A stretch of 64,000 bases of DNA. It comes from an uncultured Lachnospiraceae bacterium. Lineage in GTDB: Bacteria; Bacillota; Clostridia; Lachnospirales; Lachnospiraceae. Below, in pieces: positions 7,688 through 17,016 of the stretch; position 1 is the stretch's first letter; every line of letters starts with the position of its first letter. The position numbers and the translations under genes are program-made. The stretch spans positions 1 through 64,000 of the forward strand of contig CAJTUA010000021.1 of assembly GCA_910579615.1 (NCBI GenBank). Direction: 5' to 3'. The notes under the pieces were generated by a model. That model saw only the letters and a list, made by a program, of their open reading frames with translations. It had not been told where the DNA came from and did not search any database.

Positions 7688-9076
7688 ATGGAAAAGACAA
7701 TGGACAAAATTGTAGCGCTCGCGAAAGCGAGGGGCTTTGTGTATGCGGGTTCCGAGATTTACGGCGGCCTTGCGAACACATGGGATTACGGCAATCTCGG
7801 CGTGGAGCTGAAAAACAATGTAAAGAAGGCATGGTGGCAGAAATTTGTTATGGAGAGCCCGTACAATGTCGGCGTGGACTGCGCCATTTTGATGAACCCG
7901 CAGACATGGGTGGCCTCCGGGCATCTGGGCGGCTTTTCCGACCCGCTGATGGACTGCAGGAGCTGCCACGAGCGTTTCCGTGCGGATAAATTGATTGAGG
8001 ATTGGAGCGCGGAAAACAATTTCACACTGGAGGAATCCGTTGATGCCTGGAGCAATGAGAAAATGCAGGATTTTGTGAAGGAGCACGAGATTTGCTGCCC
8101 AAGCTGCGGCAAGAAAGATTTCACGGACATCCGGCAGTTCAATTTGATGTTCAAGACCTTCCAGGGCGTGACGGAGGATGCAAAGAACATCGTATACCTG
8201 CGTCCGGAAACGGCACAGGGAATTTTCGTAAATTTCAAGAATGTGCAGCGAACCTCCCGCAAGAAAATGCCGTTCGGTATCGGTCAGATTGGAAAATCGT
8301 TCCGCAACGAGATTACGCCAGGCAATTTCACGTTCCGCACAAGGGAGTTTGAGCAGATGGAGCTGGAATTTTTCTGCAAGCCGGGCACGGATTTGGAGTG
8401 GTTCCAGTATTGGAGGGGCTTCTGCCGCGACTGGCTCTTAAGCCTTGGCATCAAGGAGGAGGAGATGCGCCTGCGCGACCATTCGCCAGAGGAGCTGTGT
8501 TTTTACAGCAAGGGCACGACCGATATTGAGTTCCTGTTCCCGTTTGGCTGGGGTGAACTCTGGGGCATTGCGGACCGCACCGATTACGACCTGACACAGC
8601 ACCAGAATACGTCGGGCCAGGATATGTCGTATTTTGACGATGAAACGCAGGAAAAGTATATTCCTTATGTTATTGAGCCGTCGCTCGGCGCGGACCGCGT
8701 GACGCTTGCATTCCTTTGCGCGGCTTACGACGAGGAGGAGCTTGAGGGCGGCGATATGCGCACCGTGCTTCATTTCCACCCGGCAATCGCCCCGGTAAAG
8801 GTCGGTGTGCTTCCGCTTTCGAAGAAGTTAAACGAGGGTGCGGAGAAGATTTATGCAGATCTGTCGAAAAAGTACAACTGCGAGTTCGACGACCGCGGCA
8901 ATATCGGAAAGCGCTACCGCAGGCAGGATGAGATTGGTACGCCGTTTTGCATCACCTATGATTTTGAGTCCGAGACGGACGGTGCGGTGACGGTGCGCGA
9001 CCGCGACACCATGGCGCAGGAGCGCGTGAAGATTACAGATTTGAAGGCATATTTTGAGGATAAATTTGACTTTTAA
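7688..9076 (+). CDS. glyQS: Glycine--tRNA ligase, homodimeric alpha2 type
   Basis: The enzyme attaches glycine to tRNA-Gly with ATP. At 462 residues it belongs to the single-chain class II GlyRS family, not the alpha/beta tetramer. The N-terminus has KIVALAKARGFVYAGSEIYG and the characteristic LANTWDYGNLGVELK. Class II motif 2 is seen as FRTREFEQMELEFF, and motif 3 around GADRVTLAFL. Two cysteine pairs (CRSCHERF and CCPSCGKKDF) probably bind zinc. The start follows AATAAGGAGG. The gene lies 187 bases after the T-box terminator and its expression should rise when glycine is short. Confidence 0.97.
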   Translation: MEKTMDKIVALAKARGFVYAGSEIYGGLANTWDYGNLGVELKNNVKKAWWQKFVMESPYNVGVDCAILMNPQTWVASGHLGGFSDPLMDCRSCHERFRADKLIEDWSAENNFTLEESVDAWSNEKMQDFVKEHEICCPSCGKKDFTDIRQFNLMFKTFQGVTEDAKNIVYLRPETAQGIFVNFKNVQRTSRKKMPFGIGQIGKSFRNEITPGNFTFRTREFEQMELEFFCKPGTDLEWFQYWRGFCRDWLLSLGIKEEEMRLRDHSPEELCFYSKGTTDIEFLFPFGWGELWGIADRTDYDLTQHQNTSGQDMSYFDDETQEKYIPYVIEPSLGADRVTLAFLCAAYDEEELEGGDMRTVLHFHPAIAPVKVGVLPLSKKLNEGAEKIYADLSKKYNCEFDDRGNIGKRYRRQDEIGTPFCITYDFESETDGAVTVRDRDTMAQERVKITDLKAYFEDKFDF

Positions 9077-9441
9077 GGGCATGTTATGGAAGAGAAAACA
9101 CTCTGCCGGAATATAAATGGGAGGTAGCCATATGCTGTTTTTGCAGGCGAGTGTGCTTTAAAAACCCCTTGTTTTCCGGGTACTGAGGAAAATTTTTGAG
9201 GAATTGGAAAAAAAGTGTTTCCAAGGCAAAATTTCTATGTTATAATAAGGACTGACGACTGGGAAGGCGTTTCTTTTGGTGTGGCCTGAAAATGGCGCTG
9301 CCGTTGTCCGGTGTGGGGAAATTTTTTAAGAGAGCCCACACCGGGGGCGCGTGCACCATTCTTTGGAACGGTTGTGCAAAAGACGGACAGGCAGCCAAAA
9401 GAGCGCAGTACCGTCAAAATTCATTAGGAGGTAATTTTCAA
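9077..9441 (+). promoter_or_regulatory. ppdK promoter and structured leader
   Basis: The interval between glyQS and ppdK contains TATAAT at 9241-9246, with only a weak -35 (tttcca, 9218-9223). The long leader has a strong hairpin at 9308-9344: ten perfect pairs, ccggtgtggg / cccacaccgg, around a 17-base loop. The stem is not followed by a T-run, so it is not an intrinsic terminator. A nine-codon ATG frame with GGGAGG sits at 9132-9161, upstream of the promoter, and is probably chance. No terminator is obvious for glyQS. Confidence 0.45.
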
Positions 9442-12081
9442 ATGGCAAAAAAATGGGTATACTTGTTTACCGAAGGTAATGCGAGCATGCGCGAGCTGCT
9501 TGGCGGTAAGGGTGCAAACCTTGCTGAGATGACCAACATCGGTCTTCCGGTACCGCAGGGCTTTACGATTACGACGGAGGCCTGCACGCAGTATTACGAG
9601 GACGGACGCAAGATTAACGATGAGATTATGGGTCAGACCATGCAGTATGTTGCGGAGATGGAGAAGATTAACGGCAAGAAGTTCGGCGACCTTAAGAATC
9701 CGCTTCTTGTTTCGGTTCGTTCTGGCGCACGCGCTTCCATGCCTGGTATGATGGATACCATCTTGAACCTTGGTTTGAATGACGAGGTTGTTGCGGCGAT
9801 GATCGCAGGCAACCCGGATCCGGCATTCGAGCGTTTCGTATACGATTCCTACCGCCGTTTCATCCAGATGTTCTCGGATGTTGTTATGGAAGTTGGCAAG
9901 AAGTATTTTGAGGCACTGATTGACAAGATGAAGGAAGAAAAGGGCGTTCAGTTTGACGTTGATCTGACCGCTTCCGATTTAAAGACGCTTGCAGAGCAGT
10001 TCAAGGCAGAGTACAAGAATCAGCTCGGCAAGGATTTCCCGTCCGACCCGGTAGAGCAGTTAAAGCTCGCAATCGAGGCCGTATTCCGTTCCTGGGACAA
10101 CCCTCGCGCAAACGTATACCGCCGCGACAACGATATCCCATATTCATGGGGTACCGCAGTCAATGTAATGCCGATGGTATTTGGTAACTTAAACAACGAG
10201 TCCGGTACCGGCGTTGCGTTCACCCGTGACCCTGCAACCGGCGAGAAGAAGCTGATGGGCGAGTTCTTAAAGAACGCGCAGGGCGAGGACGTGGTAGCAG
10301 GCGTTCGCACCCCGATGCCGATTGCGCAGATGGAGCAGGAGTTCCCGGAAGCTTATGCAGAGTTTATCAAGGTTTGCAAGACCCTGGAAGACCACTACCA
10401 TGATATGCAGGATATGGAGTTCACGGTGGAGAACAAGAAGCTCTACATGCTGCAGTGCCGCAATGGTAAGAGAACCGCTCAGGCAGCACTTAAGATTGCA
10501 TGTGACCTCGTGGACGAGGGACACAAGACCGAGGCAGAGGCGGTTGCGATGATTGACCCTCGTAACCTTGACACGCTGCTTCACCCGCAGTTTGACACGG
10601 CGGCATTAAAGGCTGCTACGCCGCTTGGCAAGGGTCTTGGCGCTTCCCCGGGAGCTGCATGCGGCAAGGTTGTATTTACGGCTGAGGATGCGGAAAGCTG
10701 GGCAGGCAGGGGAGAGAAGGTTGTCCTTGTGCGCCTTGAGACTTCCCCGGAAGATATCACTGGTATGAAGGTTGCCCAGGGTATCCTGACCGTGCGCGGC
10801 GGTATGACTTCCCACGCAGCGGTTGTTGCGCGCGGTATGGGTACCTGCTGTGTATCCGGCTGCGGCGATATCGCAATGGATGAGGAGAACAAGAAGTTCA
10901 CGCTCGCAGGCAAGGAGTTCCATGAGGGGGATTTCGTTTCCATCGACGGTACAACCGGAAATATCTACGCAGGTCAGATTGCTACAGTGGACGCTACGAT
11001 TGCAGGCGAGTTTGGCCGTGTTATGGCATGGGCGGACAAGTACAGAAGGTTAAAGGTTCGCACGAACGCTGATACGCCGGCTGACGCAAAGAAGGCGCGT
11101 GAGCTTGGCGCTGAGGGTATCGGTCTTTGCCGTACCGAGCATATGTTCTTCGAGGAAGACAGAATTGCTGCATTCCGCGAGATGATTTGCTCCGACACCG
11201 TAGAGGAGAGAGAGGCGGCACTCGAGAAGATTCTTCCGTACCAGCAGAGCGATTTCGAGAAGCTTTACGAAGCGCTTGAGGGTTGCCCGGTAACGATTCG
11301 CTTCCTGGACCCGCCGCTCCATGAGTTCGTTCCGACCGAGGAAGCGGACATTGAGAAGCTTGCAAAGGCTCAGGGCAAGTCGGTTGAGACGATTAAGACA
11401 ATCATTGCTTCCCTGCATGAGTTCAACCCGATGATGGGCCACAGAGGCTGCCGCCTTGCGGTTACCTATCCGGAAATCGCAAAGATGCAGACAAAGGCGG
11501 TTATCCGTGCGGCAATCAATGTACAGAAGGCTCATTCCGACTGGACTGTAAAGCCGGAGATTATGATTCCGCTTGTTTGTGAGATTAAGGAGCTTAAGTT
11601 TGTGAAGAAGGTTGTTGTTGAGACCGCAGACGCAGAAATTGCGGCAGCGGGCATCAAGCTTGAGTACGAGGTTGGTACGATGATTGAGATCCCGAGGGCA
11701 GCGCTCACGGCGGACGAGATTGCGAAGGAAGCAGATTTCTTCTGTTTCGGTACGAACGACCTTACCCAGATGACTTTCGGTTTCTCCAGAGATGATGCGG
11801 GCAAGTTCCTGAATGCTTACTATGACACGAAGATTTTCGAGAACGATCCGTTCGCAAAGCTTGACCAGACAGGCGTTGGCAAGTTGATGGAGATGTCAAT
11901 CAAGCTTGGCAAGCCAGTAAATCCGAACATGCATGTCGGCATTTGCGGCGAGCATGGTGGGGATCCGTCTTCGGTAGAATTCTGCCACAAGATTGGGCTT
12001 GACTATGTATCCTGCTCACCGTTCCGCGTGCCGATTGCAAGACTCGCGGCAGCGCAGGCGGCAATTTCTGAAAAGAAATAA
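9442..12081 (+). CDS. ppdK: Pyruvate, phosphate dikinase
   Basis: PPDK interconverts pyruvate, ATP and phosphate with PEP, AMP and pyrophosphate (EC 2.7.9.1), a reversible cytosolic step that many clostridia use in glycolysis. The 879-residue length is normal. Visible are the N-terminal nucleotide-binding domain (GGKGANLAEMTNIGLPVPQG, SVRSGARASMPGMMDTILNL) and the phosphohistidine domain with catalytic His in GGMTSHAAVVARGMG near residue 459. The C-terminal PEP/pyruvate barrel has RTEHMFF, GTNDLTQMTFGFSRDD and GICGEHGGDPSS. The frame is open from 9292, but TTAGGAGGTAATTTTCAA precedes the ATG at 9442, which also gives the family N-terminus MAKKWVYLF. Codon use is biased like that of a highly expressed gene. 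Confidence 0.97.
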   Translation: MAKKWVYLFTEGNASMRELLGGKGANLAEMTNIGLPVPQGFTITTEACTQYYEDGRKINDEIMGQTMQYVAEMEKINGKKFGDLKNPLLVSVRSGARASMPGMMDTILNLGLNDEVVAAMIAGNPDPAFERFVYDSYRRFIQMFSDVVMEVGKKYFEALIDKMKEEKGVQFDVDLTASDLKTLAEQFKAEYKNQLGKDFPSDPVEQLKLAIEAVFRSWDNPRANVYRRDNDIPYSWGTAVNVMPMVFGNLNNESGTGVAFTRDPATGEKKLMGEFLKNAQGEDVVAGVRTPMPIAQMEQEFPEAYAEFIKVCKTLEDHYHDMQDMEFTVENKKLYMLQCRNGKRTAQAALKIACDLVDEGHKTEAEAVAMIDPRNLDTLLHPQFDTAALKAATPLGKGLGASPGAACGKVVFTAEDAESWAGRGEKVVLVRLETSPEDITGMKVAQGILTVRGGMTSHAAVVARGMGTCCVSGCGDIAMDEENKKFTLAGKEFHEGDFVSIDGTTGNIYAGQIATVDATIAGEFGRVMAWADKYRRLKVRTNADTPADAKKARELGAEGIGLCRTEHMFFEEDRIAAFREMICSDTVEEREAALEKILPYQQSDFEKLYEALEGCPVTIRFLDPPLHEFVPTEEADIEKLAKAQGKSVETIKTIIASLHEFNPMMGHRGCRLAVTYPEIAKMQTKAVIRAAINVQKAHSDWTVKPEIMIPLVCEIKELKFVKKVVVETADAEIAAAGIKLEYEVGTMIEIPRAALTADEIAKEADFFCFGTNDLTQMTFGFSRDDAGKFLNAYYDTKIFENDPFAKLDQTGVGKLMEMSIKLGKPVNPNMHVGICGEHGGDPSSVEFCHKIGLDYVSCSPFRVPIARLAAAQAAISEKK

Positions 12082-12101
12082 TTGTATTAAAGTAATGGTT
12101 C

Positions 12102-12136
12102 AATCGGGTCTTGATTTTATCAAGACCCGATTTTTT
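12102..12136 (+). terminator. Rho-independent terminator of ppdK
   Basis: Perfect 13-bp stem (aatcgggtcttga / tcaagacccgatt) with a five-base loop, followed by TTTTTT. Confidence 0.95.
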
Positions 12137-12170
12137 CTTAATAAGGTCTATCGCATGAAAGGGAGAAAAA

Positions 12171-12223
12171 GATTGAAAATTGAAATTTTCAATCTTGCAA
12201 GTTTTGTGCTGCACCAAAACTTG
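12171..12223. repeat. Two adjacent short hairpins
   Basis: The first has 11-bp arms gattgaaaatt / aattttcaatc with a two-base loop (12171-12194). The second has 9-bp arms caagttttg / caaaacttg (12198-12223). They lie in the leader of the prenyltransferase-like pseudogene. Role unknown. Confidence 0.5.
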
Positions 12224-12269
12224 AGCGATAAGCGGCTTCCCCAACATAAACCGCAGCATGGAGGTAGGC

Positions 12270-12828
12270 ATGGAAAAGCTGACCAAACAGCAATTTGACA
12301 AAGCAGTACAATATCGAAAAACACAGGCTCAGGACATTGACCGCGTTATGTTTGAATATTTTTTCGAGCACTGATCTGTGGAGGATGTGCTTGCCGTTTT
12401 GGGAGTTACCAAAATGAAGATGGTGGATTTGGTTTATTGGAATACGATATGCAGTTTCCGCGTTCCTGTCTGAAAAATACCGAAAACGCCTGCCGGTATT
12501 TATTTGACTTGCAGGAGATTCCCGGCGATACTTTGATGGTTCATAAATTGATTTCCTATTTGGTTAAAAATTTTAATACGGACACGGGGATGTGGAACAA
12601 TATCACAGTACCGGATGGAAATAATTATCCGCATGCCCCTTGGTGGGAACATGAGGATGAAGAAGAATACGTACCAAAAAACAGGACGGAGCCTGGCTGC
12701 CGAGTTGGTCGTGGGGGGACGCGAAGGTCTGGGAATTGGCTGTGAGACGGTTAAAGGGGTTGATGACATTTAAATTTTTACTGGCATTAAAGCGGTTTGG
12801 ACGGATTGAGGGATTATTTTCTGACTGA
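12270..12828 (+). pseudogene. Decayed prenyltransferase/squalene-cyclase-like (alpha/alpha toroid) gene
   Basis: An ATG with GGAGGTAGG starts MEKLTKQQFDKAVQY and runs to FEYFFEH, then an in-frame TGA. The same frame resumes as SVEDVLAVLG. A frame change then gives YQNEDGGFGLLEYDMQFPR, containing the QxxDGGFG repeat motif of prenyltransferase and squalene-hopene cyclase folds. The next section contains CRYLFDLQEIPGDTLMVHKL and PHAPWWEHEDEE. A second frame change near 12690 yields WGDAKVWELAVRRLKGLMTF and ends RFGRIEGLFSD. So one stop and two frameshifts disrupt what looks like a single gene. Intact relatives are cytosolic proteins of unknown substrate. Confidence 0.7.
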
Positions 12829-12910
12829 TAACAGTACGGAAAACATGGATAAGAAATTTAGGTGAAAAAATAATATAGGGAAGACTCTGTTTTCGGAAGC
12901 CTCAATTTTC

Positions 12911-12995
12911 AGAATCCGATAAAATTTTGGAATTTATGAAATTAAGAATGCCGATAGGTGGTTTTTGGTGTGTCCAAAGCCTGCCCATCGGCATT
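12911..12995 (+). repeat. Terminator-bearing repeat, copy A
   Basis: It starts agaatccgataaaatt and ends in a hairpin (aatgccgatagg / cccatcggcatt) plus a T-run, so it functions as a terminator. It is largely the same as 14359-14441, with an identical 18-mer ccaaagcctgcccatcgg. The two copies bracket the tannase-like pseudogene. Apart from this repeat and the promoter at 13123, 12829-13301 holds nothing I can support. Confidence 0.75.
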
Positions 12996-13122
12996 TTTTT
13001 CGCAGGGAAACGCGGGGGAAAGTGTTCCTGCGCCGGATTTGCTATTCCAGAAACTGTTCCGGATGTGCCGATGATGTCCTTTGGGAGAATCTGAAAAATC
13101 TGTGAAAGCTTAAGACAGAAAA

Positions 13123-13151
13123 TTGACAGGTTTTTAATTTTATAGTATATT
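13123..13151 (+). promoter_or_regulatory. Sigma-A promoter
   Basis: TTGACA, a 17-base spacer and TATATT, about 150 bases upstream of the tannase-like pseudogene. Confidence 0.7.
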
Positions 13152-13301
13152 TTTTGTGTGCCTGGGCAAAAAGTAAACCAAGAGTGTGTTTGTAGATTCA
13201 CTTATAGGTTTGCTCCGGAAATAAGCAGATACAGATTTTGCAGCGGATGGCAGTTCGCATTATAAAACACTCCAAAAAGCAGAATGGAGGAACTAAAAAA
13301 T

Positions 13302-14272
13302 GTGGAAAAAAAGGTGGCGATTGGAATGGCAGCATTGATGATTGGTACATTGACAGCTTGCGGAACCTCATCTGACGATGTTTCGCAGGACGGAACGGAT
13401 AACTTCGAAAATACCGTAGCAGGCAACTCTGGTGATAACGCAACAGACAACTCTGGGGATACTGTAACAGACAATCCGGGAGATATTGTTACAAACCTGG
13501 ATAAAATAGATATGTCGAAATGGATGTATCATTCTGGCGATAACGTCTATTATCAGGTTGGCATATCAATTTCGGTGGTTTTGGCAATCCGGGCGGCACA
13601 AAAGACAGGGCTTATGAAGATAGGGATGATATCACCCGAACCGAGACTTCCAATGGGATTACAATCTCCGGAACCTATGAAACGGCCAGCGACTATATTG
13701 ATGCGCTCAATGCAAATACTACATGGGTTACCTATGATGCCGCAACAAACACGGCCACAATTACAAGCGTCAGTGATTTTGTAAAAGCCTTTAAGGGTGT
13801 ATCGAAAAATCTTGGAGCATTCGACCAACTGGATGCCGGACAGGGAGAAAATATACTGTTTGGATATGGGGATGGAAAGGGAGCCCATTTTGACGCTGCG
13901 CTTGCAGAAATATTAGATGAACTTGAAAGCAGCTATGCTTCTGCTTTTGAGGAGGATTTCCCAAAAACGGATGTTGTCGGATATACCGTGGCTCAGAGAC
14001 GAAACATGTATACTCCTCTTTACTATCTGTTGGAATCCGAGGAGGGATATAGAACGAGCACACCAGCAAAATATTGGAGGATTCGCTCCGGCATTGCGCA
14101 GAGCGATACTTCGCTGACAACCGAAGTAAACCTTGCTCTTGCACTTCAGAATTATGATGGGGTGGAATCCGTTGATTTTGCAACGGTATGGGAACAACAG
14201 CATGTGAAAGCAGAACGCACGGGAGACAGCACTGCAAATTTCATTGCGTGGGTAAATGAGTGTATGCAGTAG
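13302..14272 (+). pseudogene. Internally deleted tannase-like (alpha/beta hydrolase) lipoprotein
   Basis: The 5' part, from a GTG with GGAGG upstream, encodes a lipoprotein signal (AIGMAALMIGTLTACG). A spacer rich in D, N, T and G follows, then DMSKWMYHSGDNVYYQVGIS. Near 13565 the coding frame changes. The new frame reads FGGFGNPGGTKDRAYED, later SKNLGAFDQLDAGQGENILF and KYWRIRSGIAQSDTSLTTEV, and ends FIAWVNECMQ. Both parts resemble subtype B tannase/esterase lipoproteins of gut Firmicutes. Those are much longer, and their catalytic serine region should lie at the junction, so a large internal deletion with frameshift is likely. The family call is from memory; the broken state is clear from the frames. 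Confidence 0.6.
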
Positions 14273-14358
14273 CTATTTTTTGCCGGGTTTGAAATTGTTG
14301 TCTGCTAAGGGAAAGAGAAAAATATATGTAAAAAAACAGCGGGAAAGCCGCCGCGTTT

Positions 14359-14441
14359 AGAATCAGATAGGATTCTGGAATTTGTGAAATAAAAATACCG
14401 ATGGAAGGGATTGGATAATCCAAAGCCTGCCCATCGGTATT
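14359..14441 (+). terminator. Terminator-bearing repeat, copy B
   Basis: Same repeat as 12911-12995. Its hairpin has a perfect 11-bp stem aataccgatgg / ccatcggtatt, followed by a short T-run. It ends the tannase-like pseudogene transcript and, on the other strand, could end the ABC transporter transcript arriving from the right. Confidence 0.7.
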
Positions 14442-14527
14442 TTAGTGTCATATATTCATGCCTCCATTCCCTGTTCTGTTTCGCCCTTTTTGCGCAAAAC
14501 TATCCTCTTTTCTACCTTGAAATATTT

Positions 14528-16285
14528 TTATCTCACATCAATATTTATCTGCTTATTCCAGTATTCGTAGAATCTTGATCTTAGATTTACTAATTCTTCT
14601 AAAGTACCATATTCTACAACTTTTCCCTTGTCCACAAATGCAATATAATCTGCATCTTTTACTGTTGCTAAACGATGTGCAATGACAATCTTTGTACAAT
14701 TCTTTGACAATTTATTAAAGTTAACTTGGAAATTATTCTCTGTCTCAACATCTAGAGCAGATGTAGCTTCATCCAATATAATCAATGAAGCATTCTTAAT
14801 AAGTGCACGTGCTATCGCTATACGCTGACGTTGTCCTTGAGATAATTTAACTCCACGTTCCCCAACTTCAGTATCATACTGATCAGGTAATGACTCAATA
14901 AATGTTGCGATATCCGCCATTTTTGTACATTCTTTTACCTCATCTAATGTTGCATCTGATTTACTGATGCAAATATTATCTTTAACCGACATTGCATATA
15001 AAAATAGATCCTGAGGTACAACTGCAATTTTCTGTCTTAACTTACCTAATGCATAAACATCAATCGGTTTGTCATTCACTAAAATTGATCCATCTAACGG
15101 TTTGTAAAATCTTTGTAGCAGTTTGGTAATTGTAGTTTTTCCACCTCCACTAGGTCCTACAATTGCAACAGTACTGCCTTTTGGTACTTGAAATGAAATG
15201 TCATTCAGTATCTTGTTTCCATTCGTGTACATAAAACTTACATTTTTAAATTCAATGGATGCTGGACCTTCTGTAAGCTCTTCCCCATCAAGAATGTCTT
15301 CTTCTTCCAATTCCATAATTTCTCTTAAGTCTTCTGTATTAGAAATTGCTTCGTATACTTTACTAATTACATTGACAATTTTATTAAAGGAATCGGAAAC
15401 AGCAGTAAGTAATGAAGTAAAAACTACAAACGCACCTAATTCAATCTTTCCTTGGAACATCAAAAAGAATACAATTGAAATACCAACAATATATGCTACA
15501 TCTTGTGGCATATTTCTTACTAATCTTCTACTTGTTTCCACACGAACTTTTTTAACATCTAATTCAACACCTTTTTTACATAATGTATCGAATTGAGTTA
15601 AAGTGTCTTCTTCTAGCATGTTTTCCTTGATCTCACGTATACCTTGTACGGTCTCTTCCATCATTAAGAAATAGCGATAATCAAAATTATTTAATTTTTT
15701 TACAATATCTTTAAATTCTTGTAATTTGAATCTATTACATAATATTTGGATTGGGCCAATTGCTATTGCAATGATCGCTAATAACGGATTGATCATAAAT
15801 AAGTAAACACCGATTCCTATGAAGTTTAAAGGAATGCATACTAAATCTGGAATATAACTAACTAATAAATCCTTCACTGATTTCAGATCTGTAAAAAATA
15901 CTTTATATACTCTTGCTATATGATTTTCTTCGTAAAATGAATACTTTAAATATGTAGCCTTTCTTAAAACAGCCCATCTCATTCTGGTTACAACACGCTC
16001 ATTGAGCAGCGATTCCAGCCAACTTCTGAAATAGTTTGTGATTGCATTTAAGCACTTTATCAGTATAAATAGCTCTACAATAGTTATACATAACCTGGTA
16101 GACAATGAAGTTATTTCATTAAATAACCTACGATTTAGTTCAGCCCATCCCAAGGAAAGTAAAACTTCAATAATACGAATTCCTATAATGCTCACATACA
16201 ACCATTTATCCTCTAAAGCTATGCGCAAAAACTCGACAAATCCCTTACTATGAAAGAATGTCCTTATACTTGTCTTCTGATTCAT
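14528..16285 (-). CDS. ABC exporter, fused permease and ATPase
   Basis: This 585-residue half-transporter has six predicted membrane helices in about residues 20-320 and a nucleotide-binding domain at about 340-575. Walker A is GPSGGGKTT, the signature LSQGQRQR, Walker B SLIILDEATSALD and the H-loop IAHRL. It should work as a homodimer in the cytoplasmic membrane. There is no N-terminal C39 peptidase domain, so it is not a bacteriocin-processing exporter of that class. The start follows TTGGAGGAAATTTC. The gene is AT-rich and on the opposite strand from its surroundings, next to a possible short peptide gene and an unknown 182-residue protein. A peptide or drug substrate is possible but not shown. 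Confidence 0.92.
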   Translation of the reverse strand: MNQKTSIRTFFHSKGFVEFLRIALEDKWLYVSIIGIRIIEVLLSLGWAELNRRLFNEITSLSTRLCITIVELFILIKCLNAITNYFRSWLESLLNERVVTRMRWAVLRKATYLKYSFYEENHIARVYKVFFTDLKSVKDLLVSYIPDLVCIPLNFIGIGVYLFMINPLLAIIAIAIGPIQILCNRFKLQEFKDIVKKLNNFDYRYFLMMEETVQGIREIKENMLEEDTLTQFDTLCKKGVELDVKKVRVETSRRLVRNMPQDVAYIVGISIVFFLMFQGKIELGAFVVFTSLLTAVSDSFNKIVNVISKVYEAISNTEDLREIMELEEEDILDGEELTEGPASIEFKNVSFMYTNGNKILNDISFQVPKGSTVAIVGPSGGGKTTITKLLQRFYKPLDGSILVNDKPIDVYALGKLRQKIAVVPQDLFLYAMSVKDNICISKSDATLDEVKECTKMADIATFIESLPDQYDTEVGERGVKLSQGQRQRIAIARALIKNASLIILDEATSALDVETENNFQVNFNKLSKNCTKIVIAHRLATVKDADYIAFVDKGKVVEYGTLEELVNLRSRFYEYWNKQINIDVR

Positions 16286-16362
16286 GAAATTTCCTCCAAT
16301 ATTGTGAACCTATTGTATGATTAAGTATTCGTGTATGAAATGTTTTTCATTACCGCTAAAAT

Positions 16363-16440
16363 TCACGTACCAATATATTGCCAACGGTTATCTTGCCCGA
16401 ACATGGACAACCTAACAGAAAAAACGTTTGAATTTATCAT
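16363..16440 (-). CDS. Possible 25-residue peptide
   Basis: A short frame (MINSNVFSVRLSMFGQ followed by DNRWQYIGT) has a clear purine-rich ribosome binding site, GGAGAGGATAT, just before its ATG. It lies between the unknown 182-residue gene and the ABC exporter, all on the minus strand and closely spaced. It could be an exported signal or modified peptide, or a chance frame. I know of no family match. Confidence 0.3.
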   Translation of the reverse strand: MINSNVFSVRLSMFGQDNRWQYIGT

Positions 16441-16467
16441 ATATCCTCTCCACAATATCTACGGCTT

Positions 16468-17016
16468 TTATTTTATCAAGTATTCCTCTGTAATATATTT
16501 ATCTGTCCAAAGTTGTGCTTCTACATAATGCCTGCCTATAGCTTCCATAAAAGTATCAAAATTGTTACCATACTTCAGTAATTGCTCTTTTATATCCTCC
16601 ATTGTCAGTAATTTTATATTTCCGTATTTCTTGTAATCAGCCCCGCTATCCCCTATTGTGAAACTAATATGACAAGGTAAAATATCCTGTAAACGTAATC
16701 TTGATTCTATTCCTTTTCCAAACCAATCAAGAAGATAATCGCTTCCTTCTATTACAAAAGAGAGTGGATGTTTTTCTTCCGGCATACCTCCTAATTCAAT
16801 AAATCGCGAATATAAATATTCATCTTGTTTTTTTCGTAATGCGTAATAATTTTCAAAATCTGCAAATCGATAAAAAGCTGTAGTTTCCGGATGCGATTCT
16901 GCAAATGCAGAAGCCAATACAAATGCTTCTTTTTGTGGAAGCCTCATTATATTCTTTAATGGAATACAGTCTGGATAACAATAATTCACCAGAATTAGTT
17001 CATCAAATGTCTTCAC
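16468..17016 (-). CDS. Hypothetical protein, 182 residues
   Basis: I do not recognise this protein. It is soluble and acidic, with no signal peptide or membrane segment. Segments such as RLPQKEAFVLASAFAESHPE and FYRFADFENYYALRKKQDEY look helical, and the middle (HPLSFVIEGSDYLLDWFGKG) looks like mixed alpha/beta. It is upstream of the possible 25-residue peptide and the ABC exporter on the same strand, so a shared transcript is plausible. The ribosome binding site is weak (GTGGATATC). Composition is AT-rich, like the exporter gene and unlike the flanking genes, which suggests that the two arrived together. Confidence 0.7.
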   Translation of the reverse strand: MKTFDELILVNYCYPDCIPLKNIMRLPQKEAFVLASAFAESHPETTAFYRFADFENYYALRKKQDEYLYSRFIELGGMPEEKHPLSFVIEGSDYLLDWFGKGIESRLRLQDILPCHISFTIGDSGADYKKYGNIKLLTMEDIKEQLLKYGNNFDTFMEAIGRHYVEAQLWTDKYITEEYLIK

